From: Streptomyces sp. A1277 | Lineage (GTDB): Bacteria > Actinomycetota > Actinomycetes > Streptomycetales > Streptomycetaceae | Direction of reading: 5' to 3' | NCBI RefSeq assembly: GCF_004795015.1 | Contig: NZ_SSBI01000027.1 | Coordinates: 40,085-104,084, forward strand | DNA length: 64,000 nt | Shown here: positions 18,001 to 24,631 of the stretch, in pieces | Layout of the letters: every line of letters begins with the position of its first letter | Numbering within the stretch: position 1 is the stretch's first letter | Notes under the pieces: generated by a model | Databases searched by the model: none | The model's input: only the letters and a program-made list of their open reading frames with translations | What the model was told of the DNA's origin: nothing | Program-made: the position numbers and the translations under genes

Positions 18001-18412
18001 GCTGGAGACGGAGACCGAGCACACCGTCACGCTCGATCGCGGGGTCACGCTGCTGATCGAACTGGAGGCCGTCTCCGAGCCGGACGAGCGCGGGTTCCGC
18101 AGCGTACTGGCCACGCTCAACGGCCAGCTGCGGCCGGTGTCGGTCCGGGACAAGTCGGTGGCGACCGAGGTGAAGGCGGCGGAGAAGGCGGACCGCGCCA
18201 ACGCGGGTCATGTCGCCGCTCCGTTCGCCGGGGTGGTCACGCTCCAGGTCGAGGAGGGCGCGTCGGTGTCGGCGGGTCAGACGGTGGCCACCATCGAGGC
18301 GATGAAGATGGAGGCGTCGATCACCGCCCAGTCGGCCGGTGTGGTGCGCCGGCTGGCCATCGGCCGGGTCCAGCAGGTCGAGGCGGGTGACCTGCTCATC
18401 GAGCTCGGCTGA
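15038..18412 (+). CDS. pyc: pyruvate carboxylase
   Basis: A 1124-residue biotin enzyme that carboxylates pyruvate to oxaloacetate, the usual length for the single-chain form. The N-terminal biotin carboxylase domain (about 1-450) starts FDKVLVANRGEIAIRAF and has the ATP loop AGGGGRGMR and EMNPRIQVEHTVTE. The central carboxyltransferase domain (about 520-820) shows DTTFRDAHQSLLATRVRT and HLHTHDTAGGQ with metal-binding histidines. The C-terminal biotinyl domain has EAMKME, with Lys1090 as the biotin site. ATG 15038 is chosen because GGGGAG (15028-15033) lies five bases upstream. It is divergent from the IclR-type gene and ends in a strong terminator. Confidence 0.95.
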   Translation: MFDKVLVANRGEIAIRAFRAAFELGISTVAVYPHEDRNSLHRAKADEAYRIGEPGHPVRAYLSVDEVIEAARKAGADAIYPGYGFLSENPALAAACSEAGITFVGPPAPVLNLTGNKSRAVAAAREAGVPVLKSSEPSEDVDALVAASGDIGFPVFVKAVAGGGGRGMRRVAEPGELREAIDAAMREARSAFGDATVFLEQAVINPRHIEVQILADAEGNVVHLYERDCSLQRRHQKVVEIAPAPNLDPALRERICADAVAFARHIGYVNAGTVEFLVDERGNHVFIEMNPRIQVEHTVTEQVTGRDLVIAQLRIAAGMTLPQLHLSQDGITLNGTAMQCRITTEDPANGFRPDTGTISAYRSPGGPGVRLDGGTVHTGAEVSAHFDSMLVKLTCHGHDFANAARRARRAIAEFRIRGVATNLPFLGAVLDHPDFRAGRITTSFIDTHPELIRARPSADRGSRMLSYLAQTTVNRPYGPRPSVIDPADKLPALPPGTPPPGSRQRLAELGPEAFAAELRAQSAVAVTDTTFRDAHQSLLATRVRTRDLLAVAPHVAHTVPQLLSLECWGGATYDVALRFLAEDPWERLVKIREAVPNICTQMLLRGRNTVGYTPYPTEVTEAFVSEAASAGMDIFRIFDALNDVSQMRPAIDAVRATGTSLAEVALCYTADLSDPGETLYTLDYYLRLAEQIVDAGAHVLAIKDMAGLLRPPAARTLVTALRERFDLPVHLHTHDTAGGQLGTLIAAIDAGVDAVDAAVASMAGTTSQPPLSALVAATDHTERATGLSLQAVGDLEPYWEATRKVYAPFESGLASPTGRIYHHEIPGGQLSNLRQQAIALGLGDRFELIEDCYAAADRMLGRLVKVTPSSKVVGDLALHLVGAGVEAADFEADPGKFDVPDSVIGFLRGELGDPPGGWPEPFRTRALQGRPTRAQTPHLSDEDREALREAPRATLNRLLFPGPTKEFTAHREAYGDTSVLPTPDFLYGLETETEHTVTLDRGVTLLIELEAVSEPDERGFRSVLATLNGQLRPVSVRDKSVATEVKAAEKADRANAGHVAAPFAGVVTLQVEEGASVSAGQTVATIEAMKMEASITAQSAGVVRRLAIGRVQQVEAGDLLIELG

Positions 18413-18437
18413 ACACCTGCCGGGTTTCGCCCGGCCC

Positions 18438-18477
18438 GGCCCGCCGGTGGGGCGATCGCTCCACCGGCGGGCCTTTT
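18438..18477 (+). terminator. intrinsic terminator after pyruvate carboxylase
   Basis: A perfect 13-bp stem pairs 18438-18450 with 18461-18473, can extend three more pairs inside the loop, and is followed by TTTT at 18474-18477. It lies 25 bases after the stop and insulates the iron-regulated promoter that follows. Confidence 0.9.
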
Positions 18478-18498
18478 CGCCACCAACGCCAAGCCGAT

Positions 18499-18517
18499 TA
18501 AGGTTCGGCTAAGCTAA
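18499..18517 (+). promoter_or_regulatory. iron box before the N-acetylglutamate kinase paralogue
   Basis: TAAGGTTCGGCTAAGCTAA matches the DmdR/IdeR consensus TTAGGTTAGGCTAACCTAA at 16 of 19 positions. It ends directly at the ATG (18518), so repressor binding would block the promoter and the transcription start of a leaderless or very short-leader message. Confidence 0.8.
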
Positions 18518-19366
18518 ATGGAAGAGGATCTGAGACCGGCCGTCGTCATCAAGTTCGGCGGCCACGCCATGGTCGACGCGAGTCTGCAACGGGCTTTCGC
18601 CCAGGACGTCGTGGAGTTGCGGCGCGAGGGTCTGCGCCCGGTCGTCGTGCACGGGGGCGGCCCGCAGATCAGCGCGATGCTCGACCGCCTCGGCCTGGAG
18701 AGCCGCTTCGAGGCGGGTCTGCGGGTGACCACCGCGGAGACCATGGACGTCGTCCGCATGGTGCTCTCCGGCCGGGTCCAGCGCGAACTGGTGGGCCACA
18801 TCAACAGCCATGGGCCGTACGCGGTGGGCATGACCGGCGAGGACGCGCACACGTTGACGGCCGTACGGCGGCCCGCCTGGGTGGACGGCGCACCGGTGGA
18901 CATCGGCCAGGTCGGTGACATCGTGGAGGTGAACCCGGCCATGGTCCGCACTCTGCTGACGCGAGGTCACATTCCGGTGGTCTCCCCCGTGGCCCGGGGC
19001 ACGGACGGCCAGGTCTACAACGTCAACGCCGATCTCGCCGCCTCAGCCCTGGCCGTGGCGCTCGGGGCGGAGCGACTGGTGATCCTCACGGACGTGGCGG
19101 GCCTGTACGCCGACTGGCCGCGCAGCACCGAGGTGATCGGGCGGCTGACGGCGGGCGCGCTGGACGGGCTGCTGCCGGATCTCGCGCGCGGCATGCTGCC
19201 CAAGATGGAGGGCTGCCTGCGGGCCGTGCGGGGCGGGGTGGGCCGGGCGGACGTGCTCGACGGCCGGGTGCCGCACGCGGTGCTGCGGGGCGTCCTCGGC
19301 GAGAACGGCGCCGGCACCACCGTGGTCCCCGACGCCCGTGCGGACCACGTCACAAGCACGATCTGA
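18518..19366 (+). CDS. acetylglutamate kinase paralogue, iron-regulated
   Basis: A 282-residue amino-acid kinase closely resembling N-acetyl-L-glutamate 5-kinase (ArgB), the second step of ornithine biosynthesis. Visible motifs are VVIKFGGHAM, VVHGGGPQI, LESRFEAGLRVTT, NVNADLAA and PKMEGCLRAV. It begins about 25 residues later than typical actinomycete ArgB, so the N-terminal helix associated with arginine feedback in this family is missing. There is no Shine-Dalgarno and the iron box touches the ATG. No other arg genes adjoin it except an ArgA-like GNAT converging from the right. I infer a siderophore-dedicated copy supplying ornithine for hydroxyornithine residues. Confidence 0.85.
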   Translation: MEEDLRPAVVIKFGGHAMVDASLQRAFAQDVVELRREGLRPVVVHGGGPQISAMLDRLGLESRFEAGLRVTTAETMDVVRMVLSGRVQRELVGHINSHGPYAVGMTGEDAHTLTAVRRPAWVDGAPVDIGQVGDIVEVNPAMVRTLLTRGHIPVVSPVARGTDGQVYNVNADLAASALAVALGAERLVILTDVAGLYADWPRSTEVIGRLTAGALDGLLPDLARGMLPKMEGCLRAVRGGVGRADVLDGRVPHAVLRGVLGENGAGTTVVPDARADHVTSTI

Positions 19367-19373
19367 CGCGAAA

Positions 19374-19414
19374 GGCGCCGGACCGGACGCGGATGAGCGT
19401 CCGGTCCCGGCGCC
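19374..19414. terminator. bidirectional terminator between convergent genes
   Basis: Left arm 19374-19390 pairs with right arm 19397-19414 over 17 bp with one bulged G and a six-base loop. It sits between the stops of the kinase (19366) and the GNAT (19420) and can serve both. Confidence 0.8.
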
Positions 19415-19419
19415 CCGGC

Positions 19420-19944
19420 TCACACGGTCCGGGCGAGGATCAGCGCGTTGCGCCGGGGGTCGAGTGACTCCGCCCACGGGCGCGGGGCCTGACGTGCCGT
19501 CGCGGGCGCGAAGCCGTACCTCCGGAACAGCCGGCCGCCGCCCGTGGTCGCGGTGAACAGGGCGCCGAGCGACTGGGTGTGCGCCAGGGCCAGCGCGGTC
19601 CGCAGGAGCGCCCCTCCAACGCCGCGCCCCTGCCGGCGCCCGGCCACGCAGAAGTTGTACAGGACGCCCGCGGAACCCCGCTCCCCCGCCGCGTACACCC
19701 GCAGGCCCACACAGCCCTCCAGCCGGCCGCCGGGCGCGACCGCGACGAGGAATTCCGTCGCGCGGGCGGCGTAGAGGGTGTCGGGCCGCTCGCGGAGCTC
19801 GCCCGACCGCACAAAGGGCCGGGAGAGCTCCGCGAGCCCGGCGGCGTCGTCGGCTCCGGCGGTACGGACGCGGGGCGCCGGTTCGCGGGGCGCCTGCGGG
19901 AGGGACGGGGGCGGTGGGACGGGGCGCGGCGTGGCCGTGGTCAA
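19420..19944 (-). CDS. GNAT acetyltransferase, N-acetylglutamate synthase-like
   Basis: A 174-residue GNAT protein. The acetyl-CoA loop is GRRQGRGVGGALL, and the C-terminal part reads FRRYGF, then SLDPRRNALILAR. The flow of motifs (PFVRSGELRERPDTLYAARATEF early, then LYNFCV before the CoA loop) resembles the short actinobacterial N-acetylglutamate synthases that lack the kinase-like domain. This would be the first step of ornithine synthesis, pairing with the convergent acetylglutamate-kinase paralogue. The N-terminal 25 residues are Pro-rich. It lies 75 bases after MbtH on the same strand and likely shares its iron-controlled promoter. General GNAT function is certain; the NAGS assignment is likely but not proven. 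Confidence 0.75.
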   Translation of the reverse strand: MTTATPRPVPPPPSLPQAPREPAPRVRTAGADDAAGLAELSRPFVRSGELRERPDTLYAARATEFLVAVAPGGRLEGCVGLRVYAAGERGSAGVLYNFCVAGRRQGRGVGGALLRTALALAHTQSLGALFTATTGGGRLFRRYGFAPATARQAPRPWAESLDPRRNALILARTV

Positions 19945-20019
19945 GACGTTCCTTCCTCGGTTCCACGAGACAGGAGCGCTCCGGCGGCTCGTCCCGCCGG
20001 AGCGCGTCGGGAGCGGAGG

Positions 20020-20232
20020 TCAGGCGTCCATCGATGCCGCGAGCGACCGGGGACGCAGATCGGTCCAGTTGGCCTCGACGTAGGCGAGGCACGCCTCGCG
20101 CGTGTTCTCCTCGAAGGCGACCGTCCAGCCTCCGGGCACCTCGGCGAAGGACGGCCACAGGGAGTGCTGGCCCTCGTCGTTCACCAGGACCAGGAAACGG
20201 CCTTCGGGATCGTCGAACGGGTTGGTGCTCAT
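20020..20232 (-). CDS. MbtH-family NRPS chaperone
   Basis: A 70-residue MbtH-like protein with the family signature NPFDDPEG, FLVLVNDEGQHSLWP, a conserved Trp pair (SLWPSF, PGGWTVAF) and the C-terminal NWTDLRPRSL. These proteins bind NRPS adenylation domains and are often needed for their activity; here the partner is the large NRPS at 24.6-34.6 kb. ATG 20232 has GAGGAGG about ten bases upstream; a longer in-frame start at 20310 adds unconserved residues. It lies downstream of an iron box. Confidence 0.95.
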   Translation of the reverse strand: MSTNPFDDPEGRFLVLVNDEGQHSLWPSFAEVPGGWTVAFEENTREACLAYVEANWTDLRPRSLAASMDA

Positions 20233-20552
20233 ACGGGCAGTGCCTCCTCGGGCCAACGGGCCGGTGACGGCCGCGTCGAGAGTGCGCGTCGGTTCAACAG
20301 GAGTGGACAAAGTAAGGTTAGCCTCACCAAACCATATCTGAGCTTAGCTTTCCCCTTTCCCCCCGGCACAAGGAGCCTCTCTGGCGCCCCCGGCGATCGA
20401 ACGGGCCCGGCATGACCGGACTCGCCACCGGCCGCGCGGCCGACACCGGGAGCCCTTTCGCCGGGTTCGGCCTGCCCGGCGCGCCCGGGCCGCCGATCGA
20501 ATTCCGGGCTGGGCACCGCACTCCGGGGGGCCGTGCCCGAGCCCTGCCTGCC
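20233..20552. other. intergenic region upstream of mbtH
   Basis: This 320-base gap holds the mbtH leader and one iron box (20313-20331), then a GC-rich stretch after the stop of the N-hydroxylase. A second AT-richer patch, GAGCTTAGCTTTCC at about 20340-20353, resembles half an iron box but is too poor to call. I see no gene here. Confidence 0.6.
20313..20331 (-). promoter_or_regulatory. iron box of the mbtH/NAGS-like operon
   Basis: TAAGGTTAGCCTCACCAAA matches the DmdR/IdeR iron-box consensus at about 17 of 19 positions. It lies 81 bases upstream of mbtH on the minus strand. Confidence 0.85.
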
Positions 20553-21905
20553 CTAGAACCTGCTGCTGGTTCCGTCAGTGACCGGCCGGGCCTCGTCCGG
20601 GGCGGACTTGAGGCCGCGGTCCAGCAGCGAGTCCAGGATCTCGCCGACCCTGATCGCGGTGTTGGACAGCAGGGCGGAGGTGATGCCGTGGGTGTGCTCG
20701 GTGCCGCCCTGGAGGTAGATCCCGCAGTTCAGTGCGGCGTCGGTGGCGATGCGGTAGTCCCGTTCGACGCGGACCCGGCCCTCCTCGTCGCGCAGGCAGT
20801 GCTCCCCGACCTCGCCGAGGAGGCCGAGGGGGTCGGCGGGGCTGTAGCCGGTGGCGAAGACCACGACCTCGGCGTCCAGAAGGGTCTCCTCGCCCGTGAC
20901 GAGGGACTTCACCGTGGCGCGGACCTTGTCCGGGGTCTCCTTGACCTCGGTGAGGCGGGACACGTTGAGGAAGCGCAGCCGCTCGGTGCCGAGCACCTTC
21001 TCCTGGTACATCTGCCGGTACAGGCCGTCGATCAGGTCGATGTCGACCACGGAGTAGTTGGTGTTGCCGTGGTAGTCCATCAGCTTGCGCTTGACGGGCT
21101 CCGGTGCCGCGTAGAACTCGTCGACCGCGTCCGGGTCGAAGATCTTGTTGGCGAAGCTGCTGTCGTCGGCGGGGCTGTAGCCGTAGCGGGAGAAGACGGC
21201 GCATATCTCGGCGCCGGGGAAGCGGCGGTGCAGATAGGCCACGTTCTCGGCGGCGCTCTGACCGGCGCCCACGACGACGAAGCGGGAGGGCGAGGTGCCG
21301 TCCAGTTCGCCGACCCGGGCCAGCAGTTCGGAGTTGTGCCAGACCCGGTCGCCGCGCTCCACGCCTTCCGGCAGGAGGGGGCGCAGCCCGGTGCCGATGA
21401 CGAGGTTGCGGGCGCGGTGGACGGTGAGCCCCTCCCCCGACCGGACCGTGACGTCCAGGAACTCCACGGCGCCGTCCCGGACGACCTGCGTGACGCCGAC
21501 GACCTCGTGGTCGTAGGAGACCGTGCCGGCGACCTTTGCGGCGGCCCACTCGAAGTACTCGTGGAACTCGACCCGCAGCGGAAAGAGGTTCTTGTGGTTG
21601 ATGAAGTCGATCAGGCGCCCCTTGCTCTTCAGATAGCAGAGGAAGCTGTACTCACTGGACGGGTTGCGGAGCGTCACCAGGTCCTTGAGGAAGGAGACCT
21701 GCATGGTGGCGTCGTCGATGAGCATCCCGCGGTGCCAGCCGAAGCGGGGCTGCTGCTCGAAGAATTGAGCGGTCACCGCTCTCTGCGTCCCGGAGCGCGC
21801 GTTGTGCTCACTGATCGCGATGGCCATGGCCACATTGGACGGGCCGAAGCCGATGCCAATGAGGTCGTGGACCGTTGGTGCGTCGCCAGGACGAGCCTGT
21901 GACAT
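20553..21905 (-). CDS. L-ornithine N5-monooxygenase (CchB-like)
   Basis: A 450-residue flavin-dependent N-hydroxylating monooxygenase that converts ornithine (or lysine) to the N-hydroxy amino acid. It shows the FAD site IGIGFGPSNVAMAIA, the conserved MQVSFLKDLVTLRNP stretch, the NADPH site VVVGAGQSAAENVAYL, and FATGYSP near the C-terminus. Start ATG 21905 has GGGAG at 21911-21915. It is divergent from the formyltransferase gene across a region with two iron boxes, the same pairing as in coelichelin-type siderophore loci, which favours ornithine as substrate and N5-hydroxyornithine as product. Confidence 0.93.
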   Translation of the reverse strand: MSQARPGDAPTVHDLIGIGFGPSNVAMAIAISEHNARSGTQRAVTAQFFEQQPRFGWHRGMLIDDATMQVSFLKDLVTLRNPSSEYSFLCYLKSKGRLIDFINHKNLFPLRVEFHEYFEWAAAKVAGTVSYDHEVVGVTQVVRDGAVEFLDVTVRSGEGLTVHRARNLVIGTGLRPLLPEGVERGDRVWHNSELLARVGELDGTSPSRFVVVGAGQSAAENVAYLHRRFPGAEICAVFSRYGYSPADDSSFANKIFDPDAVDEFYAAPEPVKRKLMDYHGNTNYSVVDIDLIDGLYRQMYQEKVLGTERLRFLNVSRLTEVKETPDKVRATVKSLVTGEETLLDAEVVVFATGYSPADPLGLLGEVGEHCLRDEEGRVRVERDYRIATDAALNCGIYLQGGTEHTHGITSALLSNTAIRVGEILDSLLDRGLKSAPDEARPVTDGTSSRF

Positions 21906-21991
21906 GTCACTCCCATCGTGCGGGGAAGCCGCCTGTCGGATGTGGGGAACGGGCGAAATTACGGGCACGCCGACGGAGCGACCCGACAAAC

Positions 21992-22010
21992 TTAGGTGAG
22001 CCTAAGCTAA
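21992..22010 (-). promoter_or_regulatory. iron box of the ornithine monooxygenase
   Basis: TTAGGTGAGCCTAAGCTAA matches the 19-bp iron-box consensus at about 17 positions. It lies 87 bases upstream of the monooxygenase start. Confidence 0.88.
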
Positions 22011-22096
22011 TCCGTCAACGCTGTCGACGGGCCGGATTCGGACAGCCCCGCCACCGAATCGCCCCAACTGAAGCACCTTATGCGCCTGTTGCGAGA

Positions 22097-22115
22097 TAAG
22101 GTAAGCCTTGCTTTA
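22097..22115 (+). promoter_or_regulatory. weak iron box of the formyltransferase
   Basis: TAAGGTAAGCCTTGCTTTA matches the consensus at about 13 or 14 of 19 positions, with a good left half and a poor right half. It is 38 bases before the formyltransferase ATG, the usual location, so I keep it despite its weak score. Confidence 0.6.
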
Positions 22116-22152
22116 CTGAGCCCGCTCTGTTTCTACGTCGAGGAGGAACCCC

Positions 22153-23100
22153 ATGCGGGTCGTCATGTTCGGTTACCAGACCTGGGGGCACCGCACCCTG
22201 CAAGCCCTCCTGGACTCCGAGCACGACGTGGCGCTGGTGGTGACCCACCCCAGGAGCGAGCACGCCTACGAGAAGATCTGGAGCGACTCCGTCGCCGACC
22301 TCGCCGAGGAGCACGGCGTGCCCGTGCTCGTCCGCAACCGGCCCGACGACGACGAGCTGTATGAGCGGCTCAAGGAGGCCGACCCCGACGTCATCGTGGC
22401 CAACAACTGGCGGACGTGGATTCCGCCGCGCATCTTCGCGCTCCCGCGCCGGGGCACCCTGAACGTCCACGACTCGCTGCTGCCGAAGTACGCGGGCTTC
22501 TCGCCGCTGATCTGGGCGCTCATCAACGGCGAGAGCGAAGTGGGCGTCACCGCGCACATGATGAACGACGAGCTGGACGCGGGCGACATCGTCCGCCAGG
22601 AATCCGTCCCGGTCGGGCCGAGGGACACCGCGACCGACCTCTTCCACAAGACCGTCGACCTCATCGCCCCGGTCACCACCAAGGCACTCGCGCTGATCGC
22701 CGACGGGCAGACGGAGTTCACCCCGCAGGACCGCTCGCAGGCGACCTTCTTCCACAAGAGGTCCGAACAGGACATCCGGATCGACTGGAACTGGCCCGCC
22801 GAGGACCTGGAACGCCTGGTGCGCGCCCAGTCGGCGCCGTACCCCAGCGCCTTCGCCTTCCACCGGGGCAAGCGGATCGAGGTCGTCGCCGCCGTCGTGT
22901 CCGAGGGCCGTTACGGCGGGACACCGGGCCGGATCTTCTACCGCGAGGGCGAGGGCGTGGTGATCGTGGCCGGGGCCGACGCCCGCACCGGCCGCAACCA
23001 CGGCCTGGCCATCACGCGGGTACGGACCGAGGACGGCCGGGAGCTGCCCGCGACGGAGTACTTCATGTCCATGGGCGGCTATCTGACCAGCCGTCCCTGA
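22153..23100 (+). CDS. N5-hydroxyornithine formyltransferase (CchA-like)
   Basis: A 315-residue enzyme of the methionyl-tRNA formyltransferase fold that uses 10-formyl-tetrahydrofolate. The active-site region reads NVHDSLLPKYAGFSPLIWA followed by NDELDAGDI, giving the Asn/His/Asp set of hydrolases and formyltransferases of this fold. It is too short and too divergent at the C-terminus to be the housekeeping Fmt. Its place opposite the ornithine monooxygenase and under an iron box marks it as the CchA-type enzyme that makes N5-formyl-N5-hydroxyornithine, a hydroxamate ligand. GAGGAGG precedes the ATG. Confidence 0.92.
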   Translation: MRVVMFGYQTWGHRTLQALLDSEHDVALVVTHPRSEHAYEKIWSDSVADLAEEHGVPVLVRNRPDDDELYERLKEADPDVIVANNWRTWIPPRIFALPRRGTLNVHDSLLPKYAGFSPLIWALINGESEVGVTAHMMNDELDAGDIVRQESVPVGPRDTATDLFHKTVDLIAPVTTKALALIADGQTEFTPQDRSQATFFHKRSEQDIRIDWNWPAEDLERLVRAQSAPYPSAFAFHRGKRIEVVAAVVSEGRYGGTPGRIFYREGEGVVIVAGADARTGRNHGLAITRVRTEDGRELPATEYFMSMGGYLTSRP

Positions 23101-23195
23101 CCTGGGAGCGGTCACGACACCTGCCGGGGCGGCCGCACGGGACGCCTACCCCGAGGGGCCCCCGGGCGAGCGGCCGTCCACGAGGATGCGCAGCG

Positions 23196-23217
23196 GGGGC
23201 GGCCCCGTGGCCGCCCC
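23196..23217. terminator. hairpin between convergent formyltransferase and exporter genes
   Basis: A perfect 9-bp stem pairs GGGGCGGCC (23196-23204) with GGCCGCCCC (23209-23217) around a four-base loop. It lies 13 bases from the MFS gene stop and 95 bases from the formyltransferase stop. Confidence 0.65.
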
Positions 23218-23230
23218 TCGGCAAAGGGCG

Positions 23231-24631
23231 TTACGCCTTCCCGGGCCGGGTACGGGGCAGCCGCGTCGCCGCGGCGGCGGCGAACAGGCAGAAGCCGAGC
23301 ACCCACCGGAAGGTGTCGCCGAACGCCGGGGCGACGTCCGTGCCATGGGCGGCGAGCCGGTTCTGCAGGATCACGGCCAGGGCCGCGGTGCCGACCGAAC
23401 CGCCCACGGTGTTCAGCAGGTTGAGCGCCCCGGCCGCCCGCGGGAGTTGTTCCGGCTCGATGCGGCTGTAGACGATGTTCATCACGGGCGCGCCCACCAT
23501 CGACATCCCGAAGCCCCGCACCACAAGCGCCGAGGCGATCACCGCGTCCGGGACGCCGTGGCCGAGCCAGGTGAACGGGGCCGTCCCGAGAAGGACCAGG
23601 ACGACGCCGGACACCACCAGACTCCTCGGCGCGACCTTGCTGATCGTCCGGTTGACGAGCACCGACCCGGCCGCCGCGCCCAGCCCCTGGGGGGCGAGCA
23701 GTAGCCCGGCCTCCCACGCCGACATGGACCGGCCCGACTGGAAGTACAGCGGCAGCAGGAACATCGTGCCGAACACCGAGGCCCCGAGCACCACCAGCGC
23801 GAGGGCGGCGGCGCCGAAGGGCGGCCGGGTGAACAGCCGGGGGTCGACCAGCGGGGTGCCCCGGGTCCGCAGCCCGTGCACGGTGAACGCGGCCAGCATC
23901 ACCAGGCCGGCCGCCACGCCGACCGTGGCCGGGAGCGGGCGGCCGTGGGCGACCTCGGTCAGCCCGAACACCAGCACCGCGAGGCCGGGTGAGAGCAGCA
24001 GGGCGCCGCGCAGGTCGAACGCCGTCCGGTGCGGCGCCGGGGGCACCACCGGCACGTAGCGGCGCGCGAGCAGCACCGCCGCGCCACCGATCGGCAGGTT
24101 GATCAGGAACAGCCAGGGCCACGGCGCCACGGCGAGGACGGAGCCTCCGGCCAGCGGTCCGAACACCGGGGAGAGCAGCGGGACGACGGCGACGATGCTG
24201 ATCACCCGCCCGGTGCGCCCCGGCCCCGCGACACGGGCCAGCAGCGCCTGGCCCGTCGCGGGCAGCAGCCCCCCGCCCAGGCCCTGGACCACGCGGAAGA
24301 CGATGAGGCTGGTCACCGACCAGGCCGTGGCGCACAGCACCGAGCCGAGCAGGAACACGCCCACCGCCGCCAGCCAGGTCCGCCGGCCGCCGAACCGGCC
24401 GGCCAGCCAGCCGGACGCGGGTACGGCGGCGACGATCGCCAGCAGGTAGGCGGTGGAGACCCACTGGATCTCGGCGACGGACGCGTCGAACTCCTCGGTC
24501 AGGCGGTCGAGTCCGACGCTGACGATGGTGGCGTCCAGCGAGGCCATGAACGTGCCGAGGACCAGGATGAACGCGATCCGCAGCAGGCTCTTGTCGACCC
24601 GGTCGGCGGGCGGAGCGCTCGGCTCACTCAT
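23231..24631 (-). CDS. MFS exporter, DHA2 (EmrB/QacA) type
   Basis: A 466-residue transporter with about 14 membrane segments. Family motifs include MASLDATIVSVGLDRLTEEF in the first segment, GRFGGRRTWL in loop 2-3, FRVVQGLGGGLLPATGQAL and SPVFGPLAGG. The ATG overlaps the NRPS stop (ATGA, 24628-24631), so it is the last gene of the iron-regulated uptake/synthesis operon. It is the natural candidate for exporting the finished siderophore. Confidence 0.88.
   Translation of the reverse strand: MSEPSAPPADRVDKSLLRIAFILVLGTFMASLDATIVSVGLDRLTEEFDASVAEIQWVSTAYLLAIVAAVPASGWLAGRFGGRRTWLAAVGVFLLGSVLCATAWSVTSLIVFRVVQGLGGGLLPATGQALLARVAGPGRTGRVISIVAVVPLLSPVFGPLAGGSVLAVAPWPWLFLINLPIGGAAVLLARRYVPVVPPAPHRTAFDLRGALLLSPGLAVLVFGLTEVAHGRPLPATVGVAAGLVMLAAFTVHGLRTRGTPLVDPRLFTRPPFGAAALALVVLGASVFGTMFLLPLYFQSGRSMSAWEAGLLLAPQGLGAAAGSVLVNRTISKVAPRSLVVSGVVLVLLGTAPFTWLGHGVPDAVIASALVVRGFGMSMVGAPVMNIVYSRIEPEQLPRAAGALNLLNTVGGSVGTAALAVILQNRLAAHGTDVAPAFGDTFRWVLGFCLFAAAAATRLPRTRPGKA

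Noticed and set aside
14921..18211. A 1096-codon open frame on the minus strand opposite pyruvate carboxylase
   Set aside because: Arg/His/Gly-rich low-complexity translation caused by high GC; the plus strand has the full pyruvate carboxylase.
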